Source of the DNA: Chloroflexota bacterium
Lineage (GTDB): Bacteria > Chloroflexota > Dehalococcoidia > SHYB01 > JACPQI01
Direction: 5' to 3'
Length of the DNA: 12,062 bases
Assembly (NCBI GenBank): GCA_016190545.1
Contig: JACPQI010000066.1
Span: 1 to 12,062, forward strand
Shown here: positions 5,137 through 9,137 of the stretch, piece by piece
Position numbering within the stretch: the first letter of the stretch is position 1
Layout: every line of letters starts with the position of its first letter
Notes under the pieces: model-generated
Seen by the model: only the letters and a program-made list of their open reading frames with translations
The model's database searches: none
Told to the model about the DNA's origin: nothing
Program-made: the position numbers and the translations under genes

Positions 5137-7728
5137 ATGCCTGAACAGAAACAACAGCAACAGCAGCGCATCACCCTTTCCATCGGCGGCATGACCTGCG
5201 CCGCCTGCGTCAGCCACGTGACTGAGGCCCTGTCCGGCGTTCCTGGCGTGCAAGAGGCCGCTGTCAACCTGGCTGCGGGAAAGGCCGCCGTCCTCTATGA
5301 CCCGTCGAAAGCCGGTCTGGCAGCCATGAAGAAGGCGGTGGACGAGATCGGCTATGAGGTGCTGCTGGATACCTCCCGGTTCCACGTCACGGGCATGATG
5401 GGTGGGCATTGCGAGGAGGCGATTACTGCGGCTTTGACCCCTCTTCCTGGTGTCCTTGGCGTCGCGGCGAGCTCGGCGGCTGAGACGGTGAAGGTCGAGT
5501 ACGTGCGCGACCTCGTCAGCCCATCACACATGAAAAAAGTCATCGCAGGCCTGGGCTACGGCGTCACGGAGCAAGTGGAAGGGCAAGAGGCCTTGGACCG
5601 GGAGCGGGAAGCGCGCCAAAGAGAGGTCCGCCGGCAACTCCTCAATATGGCTATCGCCTGGCCGCTGGGCATAGTCATCATGCTGGGCACCTTCCAGCCG
5701 TATGGCCCGCTTGAGGACTGGCTGCCGGGCTGGATGAACAACAAAGTCTTCCTCTTTCTCCTCACGACGCCGATTGTGCTGGGGCCGGGCCGCCAGTTCT
5801 TCGTCTATTCGTGGAACGGGTTGCGGCGCGGCATTACGGACATGAACCTGCTCTACGCCACCGGCATAGGGGCCGCCTACCTCATCGCCATTATCAATAC
5901 GTTCTGGCCGGACGCCGGATTCGGCGGGCGAGAGGCGACCTTCTACGAAGCCGCTGCGCTGCTCACTGCTTTCATTGTCCTGGGGCGCTACCTGGAGGCC
6001 GTGACGCGTGGCCGCACATCTGAGGCCATCCGACGGCTGATGAAGTTGCAGCCCAAGCGTGCCCGAGTGCTCCATGACGGTCGGGAGGAGGAGATTGCGG
6101 CTGACGACGTGCAGATTGACGACCTGTTGATGGTCAAGCCGGGGGAGAGCGTGCCGGTGGACGGCGTCGTGACCGAGGGCTACTCGGCTGTCGATCAGGC
6201 GATGATCACCGGCGAAAGCATCCCTGCGGAGAAGAAGGTGGGCGACGAGGTCATCGGCGGGACGCTCAACAAGACCGGCTCCTTTACCTTCCGCGCGACC
6301 AGGGTAGGGAAAGACACCGCCCTCAGCCAGATCGTCAAGCTGGTGGAAGAGGCGCAGACGAGCAAGGCGCCCATTCAGCGGCTGGCCGACCAGGTGGCGG
6401 GCCACTTCATCCTGGGCGTTCACGCCCTAGCCCTGGGTGTCTTCCTGTTCTGGTTCTTCTTCGGCTACGGTCAGTGGTTCTCCCCGGACAGCCGGCTCAT
6501 CCTGACGCCGTACACCCTGGCGGAGATGGGCGTGTTCGGCTTTGCCCTTCTCGTCTCCGTCACCGTGCTCATCATCTCCTGTCCCTGCGCGGTGGGGCTT
6601 GCCACGCCCAGCGCCATTATGGCCGGCGCCGGCAAGGGCGCGGAGCACGGCATCCTGTTCAAGGGCGCCGACGCGATGGAAACGACCGCCAAGCTGCACG
6701 TGGTGGTGTTCGACAAGACCGGGACATTGACCAGGGGCGAACCGTCTCTCACCGATGTGGTTGCTCTGCCTGGTACGAAGGAGGAAGAGGTCCTGCGCTT
6801 CGCCGCCAGCGCGGAACGCCGCTCCGAGCACCCGCTGGGTGAAGCCATTGTGCGGGGCGCGCAGGCACGAGATGTGCGGCTGGCCGAGCCTGAGCAGTTC
6901 AACGCAATCCCCGGCCAGGGGATTGAGGCCCTGGTAGACGGGCGAAAGACGCTCTTAGGCAATCGCAAGCTGATGGCCGAGAGAGGTGTGTCGCTGGAGA
7001 TGGTCCTGGACGACGCCGCGCGTATGGAAGACGAGGGCAAGACCGCCATGTTCATCGCCGTCGATGGCAGGCTGCTGGGCCTGGTGGCGGTGGCCGATAC
7101 GCTTAAGGCCACCTCGGCCAGGGTGGTGCAGGAGCTCAACGGCATGGGCATTCGCGTGGCTATGATGACCGGCGATAACCGGCGCACGGCCCAGGCCATC
7201 GCCCGCAAGCTGGGCATCGACAACGTGCTGGCCGAGGTGCTGCCGGACGGCAAGGCCGGCGAGGTGAAGAAGCTGCAGGAGGCGGGCTACCGCGTGGCCA
7301 TGGTCGGCGACGGCATCAACGATGCGCCTGCCCTGGCCCAAGCGGATGTGGGCATCGCCATTGGCTCGGGCACGGACGTAGCGAAGGAGACCGGGCACGT
7401 CATCCTCATCAAGGACGACCCCCTGGACGCGGTGGCGGCTATCCAGGTGGCAAAGGCTACCATGCGTCTGGTCAAGCAGAACTTGGCGTGGGCCTTTGGC
7501 TACAACACCCTCGCTATTCCGCTGGGCGCGGGGTTGCTTTACCCCTTCTTTGCCCAGGTGGTCAGTCCTGAGCTGGCGGCATTGCTCATGGCCCTCAGCT
7601 CCCTGTCCGTCACGCTCAATACGTTGCGCATGAGGGGTTATGTGCCGCCGATTCGAAGGCCGGGAGGCGAGCGGCCTGAGCCGGTCGGCCGGGCGGTGCA
7701 GGCGCCGCACATGGCAGGAGGCGCGTAA
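5137..7728 (+). CDS. copA: P1B-type copper-exporting ATPase CopA
   Basis: An 863-residue inner-membrane ATPase that exports Cu+. Domains in order: glutamine-rich start (Q6-Q10), HMA domain 1 (about 11-77) with GMTCAAC at 18-24, a second HMA-like domain (about 81-146) whose motif is GMMGGHC so the first cysteine is glycine 89, then the transmembrane core. Seen: ISCPCAVG with the metal-site CPC at 482-484, DKTGTLT with phosphorylated D526, SEHP with H565 in the nucleotide domain, GDGINDAP at 724-731, and GYN ... MALSSLSV in the last two helices, the Cu+ (P1B-1) signature. The ATG follows csoR by 21 nt with GAGG 6 nt upstream. Its stop overlaps the next start (TAATG). Copper specificity is supported by both the motifs and the CsoR neighbour. 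Confidence 0.95.
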   Translation: MPEQKQQQQQRITLSIGGMTCAACVSHVTEALSGVPGVQEAAVNLAAGKAAVLYDPSKAGLAAMKKAVDEIGYEVLLDTSRFHVTGMMGGHCEEAITAALTPLPGVLGVAASSAAETVKVEYVRDLVSPSHMKKVIAGLGYGVTEQVEGQEALDREREARQREVRRQLLNMAIAWPLGIVIMLGTFQPYGPLEDWLPGWMNNKVFLFLLTTPIVLGPGRQFFVYSWNGLRRGITDMNLLYATGIGAAYLIAIINTFWPDAGFGGREATFYEAAALLTAFIVLGRYLEAVTRGRTSEAIRRLMKLQPKRARVLHDGREEEIAADDVQIDDLLMVKPGESVPVDGVVTEGYSAVDQAMITGESIPAEKKVGDEVIGGTLNKTGSFTFRATRVGKDTALSQIVKLVEEAQTSKAPIQRLADQVAGHFILGVHALALGVFLFWFFFGYGQWFSPDSRLILTPYTLAEMGVFGFALLVSVTVLIISCPCAVGLATPSAIMAGAGKGAEHGILFKGADAMETTAKLHVVVFDKTGTLTRGEPSLTDVVALPGTKEEEVLRFAASAERRSEHPLGEAIVRGAQARDVRLAEPEQFNAIPGQGIEALVDGRKTLLGNRKLMAERGVSLEMVLDDAARMEDEGKTAMFIAVDGRLLGLVAVADTLKATSARVVQELNGMGIRVAMMTGDNRRTAQAIARKLGIDNVLAEVLPDGKAGEVKKLQEAGYRVAMVGDGINDAPALAQADVGIAIGSGTDVAKETGHVILIKDDPLDAVAAIQVAKATMRLVKQNLAWAFGYNTLAIPLGAGLLYPFFAQVVSPELAALLMALSSLSVTLNTLRMRGYVPPIRRPGGERPEPVGRAVQAPHMAGGA

Positions 7729-7937
7729 TGGGTAAGCTATCCACAGGACAGGCCAGCGCCATCATCTACACCGTGGTTTCCCTGGCGGCAGCGGGAGTGT
7801 TCTTCGCCGTGACGGTGGCTGGGGATTACTCGTGGGTGGCCCGCGGCGGGGGCGCTGCCTGGGTGTTCAGCCTCTCGATGATCGTGCTCATGCCTCTGGT
7901 CACGCCGCTGGTCAAGAGGCGCCGGGGCCGACCGTAA
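7728..7937 (+). CDS. small two-helix membrane protein coupled to copA
   Basis: A 69-residue hypothetical protein I do not recognise. Seen: two hydrophobic segments, about residues 10-31 (AIIYTVVSLAAAGVFFAVTVA) and about 41-61 (GAAWVFSLSMIVLMPLVTPLV), separated by a short GDYSWVARGG loop, and a basic tail KRRRGRP. This suggests a hairpin with both ends in the cytoplasm. It has no Cys, no His and only three Met (including the start), so copper binding by the usual ligands is unlikely. The ATG shares a base with the copA stop (TAATG), and a perfect AGGAGG at 7716-7721 precedes it by 6 nt, which is strong evidence that it is translated. As the last gene of the copper operon it may stabilise or regulate CopA; that is inference from position only. 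Confidence 0.75.
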   Translation: MGKLSTGQASAIIYTVVSLAAAGVFFAVTVAGDYSWVARGGGAAWVFSLSMIVLMPLVTPLVKRRRGRP

Positions 7938-8131
7938 GGGCGCTAGCGCCTCGCCCTCTCTGCGCTCTCGCGACGTTCGACGCGGGGGCTGATTTTGGGG
8001 CTTTGATTGATTTCGGGCGACAGATACGATGTTTGATTGTGACGTTTTTTCGCGGGCATCTCCAAATCTGCGTTGTGGTGAGCCAGATTGAGGGGCGTTT
8101 GGTTGTTTTGGGACAAGGCCTCACCCCCTGA
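7938..8131. other. intergenic segment after the copper operon
   Basis: Starts with a 12-bp perfect palindrome, ggcgctagcgcc (7939-7950), in a possible stem agggcg/cgccct (7937-7942 with 7952-7957). There is no T-run behind it, so a terminator is possible but not shown. The rest, about 7985-8115, is T- and G-rich and differs in composition from the coding DNA. I recognise no gene in it. Confidence 0.4.
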
Positions 8132-8284
8132 CCCCCTCTCCTCAGGAGAGGGGGGAGAAAAAATGGTATGGGGGGACACTCCTTCGCTCGCGCTCGAGGA
8201 CAGGCCCCCATACCCCCGGCAGGGAACCAAAGGTTCCCTTGCACCTTCCTTTCGGAAGGGGAGGACGGCAGGTCTCAGACCTGC
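8132..8284. repeat. array of five consecutive hairpins
   Basis: Five perfect inverted repeats follow one another: ccccctctcct/aggagaggggg (8132-8142 with 8144-8154), ggtatggggg/cccccatacc (8165-8174 with 8205-8214), agggaacc/ggttccct (8221-8228 with 8232-8239), ccttcc/ggaagg (8244-8249 with 8254-8259) and gcaggtct/agacctgc (8268-8275 with 8277-8284). No T-run follows any of them. The first and last modules resemble palindromic repeats I associate with intergenic regions of Chloroflexota and cyanobacteria. It is probably a composite dispersed repeat; ORFs through it on both strands look spurious. Confidence 0.65.
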
Positions 8285-8389
8285 CCCTACATGAGGGACA
8301 GGCATTGGGTGGTGCATGGCAGTGTCGTTCCTCGTGGCGTAGCGGCGCACATCCAGGATAGGGGATGAGGGAACCGGCGCGGTAGGGGC
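8283..8389. repeat. long-range inverted repeat flanking the hairpin array
   Basis: gcccctac (8283-8290) and gtaggggc (8382-8389) are perfect reverse complements. A further copy of agggaacc (8368-8375) repeats the arm of the third hairpin. These links suggest that 8132-8389 is one composite repeat unit of about 260 bp. Confidence 0.4.
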
Positions 8390-8545
8390 GGATGTCACGC
8401 CAAGCGCCCAAGCATTTGATTTGTTACTGTGGAATGAATTCTACTCTGGACTCCCCCGACGGTGTCGCTTCGGATAGGTTCGTAGTACCCAGTTACGCGG
8501 TCAACGGGATTCTTTGAGCGACCCTGAGGAGGCCGGTGACCTATG
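8390..8545. other. intergenic segment with no recognised content
   Basis: I see no gene, RNA, promoter of good quality or repeat that I can support between the two repeat elements. Confidence 0.4.
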
Positions 8546-8666
8546 GTCATCGCGAGCGAATCTCCGGGCGCGGCTCGCCTGCGGTGGGGTAGGGCACCGG
8601 CGCGCCCCGGCAGGCCCCCTCGCCGCCAGGTTGCAACGCCCAGATTTCATCGGGGCTCGCAACGAC
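8546..8666. repeat. 121-bp imperfect inverted-repeat element
   Basis: The left arm GTCATCGCGAGCGAATCT (8546-8563) and the right arm (8642-8666, read in reverse as GTCGTTGCGAGC, then a gap, then ATCT) form a long imperfect palindrome around a GC-rich centre. The end sequence matches the widespread GTCATTGCGAGCGAA-type dispersed repeat known from many bacterial genomes. No protein is encoded that I recognise. It could be a decayed MITE-like or REP-like element. Confidence 0.5.
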
Positions 8667-8733
8667 GGGTTGGTAGCTGCGCTATGTGTGGCTGCTGCAA
8701 CATAGAGCTTGGCTGGCTCCTAGAGGCGGGATT

Positions 8734-8757
8734 TGGGCGCGATCCGCATGGCGCCCA
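8734..8757. repeat. stem-loop tgggcgc/gcgccca
   Basis: A 7-bp perfect stem (8734-8740 with 8751-8757) and a 10-nt loop. It marks the boundary between GC-rich DNA on the left and an AT-rich patch at about 8770-8850. No T-run follows, so it is not called a terminator. Confidence 0.35.
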
Positions 8758-8812
8758 CCGGTCGCACACGAAATCCAGACTATAGTTATATGAGGGTACT
8801 ACTTTAGTAGCG

Positions 8813-8841
8813 TTGATTAGTAACAGTTTTCTCTATAGAAT
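8813..8841 (+). promoter_or_regulatory. sigma70-type promoter candidate upstream of the histidine kinase
   Basis: TTGATT (8813-8818, 4 of 6) and TAGAAT (8836-8841, 5 of 6) with a 17-bp spacer, in a local AT-rich patch. Transcription would start near 8848, giving a leader of about 285 nt before the kinase ATG. It is the best promoter candidate in the gene-poor stretch. Confidence 0.45.
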
Positions 8842-8900
8842 ATCTCAATCGAAGACCCGGCCACATGCGTGCGAGAGTGAGGAGAGGCCCAGCGTTCTGA

Positions 8901-8972
8901 AGGAGTGTCGGCGCCCCAGGTGGGGCGGCAGATAAGAGGAGTGTAGGCGTGGTATTTCCCCAGTTTCCCCAG
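8901..8972. repeat. direct repeats in the kinase leader
   Basis: AGGAGTGTcGGCG (8901-8913) and AGGAGTGTaGGCG (8937-8949) match at 12 of 13 positions, 36 bp apart, and flank a stem gcccc/ggggc (8913-8917 with 8922-8926). Immediately after come two perfect tandem copies of TTTCCCCAG (8955-8963 and 8964-8972). These could be operator sites or structured leader RNA. Confidence 0.45.
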
Positions 8973-8985
8973 AAACCGGCCAATC

Positions 8986-9013
8986 GAAGTGAAGGTACTT
9001 CTTTCTGTGAAGT
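8986..9013 (+). promoter_or_regulatory. mutually exclusive short stems in the kinase leader
   Basis: Three segments, gaagt (8986-8990), acttc (8997-9001) and gaagt (9009-9013), allow the middle one to pair with either neighbour. The right-hand pairing can be extended by t8996-a9014 and, across a bulge, by two more G-C pairs. The stems are short, so this is a weak switch candidate only. Confidence 0.25.
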
Positions 9014-9049
9014 AGCCCTCACTGAAATGCGCTGGCATGCTCTTTACAT

Positions 9050-9066
9050 AAAAAATGGGGGGGGGG
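9050..9066. repeat. A6-T-G10 homopolymer tract
   Basis: Six A (9050-9055), one T and ten G (9057-9066), about 70 bp upstream of the kinase start. A G10 run is the longest homopolymer in the window and is prone to slippage in replication and to sequencing error. Confidence 0.8.
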
Positions 9067-9128
9067 TAGCTGCCCTTCGTTGTCGCTGCCGCTCTTTGGG
9101 AAAAGCAATCTTCGCTAGGAAGGGGTTA

Positions 9129-9137
9129 ATGGTATGA
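9129..9137 (+). other. two-codon upstream ORF overlapping the kinase start
   Basis: ATG GTA TGA begins 5 nt before the kinase ATG and its stop codon overlaps that ATG (ATGA). If ribosomes start here, termination and re-initiation could set kinase expression. The purine-rich Shine-Dalgarno is placed so that it could serve either start. Confidence 0.3.

Noticed and set aside
5524..7710. Long minus-strand ORFs within copA (5524-6423, 6471-7253, 6955-7710)
   Set aside because: Antisense shadows caused by high GC codon use; no domain or start signal.
8132..8160. Rho-independent terminator at the first hairpin of the array
   Set aside because: The strong stem is followed by a purine-rich GAGAAAAAA on the plus strand and no T-run; on the minus strand the T-run precedes the stem.
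8132..8284. CRISPR array
   Set aside because: The repeated units are different palindromes, not one repeat separated by equal spacers, and no cas gene is near.
7943..8411. Minus-strand ORFs of 89-151 codons and plus-strand ORFs through the hairpin array
   Set aside because: They are translated palindromic repeats, lack Shine-Dalgarno sites, and change frame across the repeat; such ORFs are a common annotation artefact.
7938..9133. tRNA or other small RNA gene in the 1.2-kb gap
   Set aside because: No GGTTCGA-type T-loop with matching acceptor stem and no recognised RNA family; an unknown RNA cannot be excluded.
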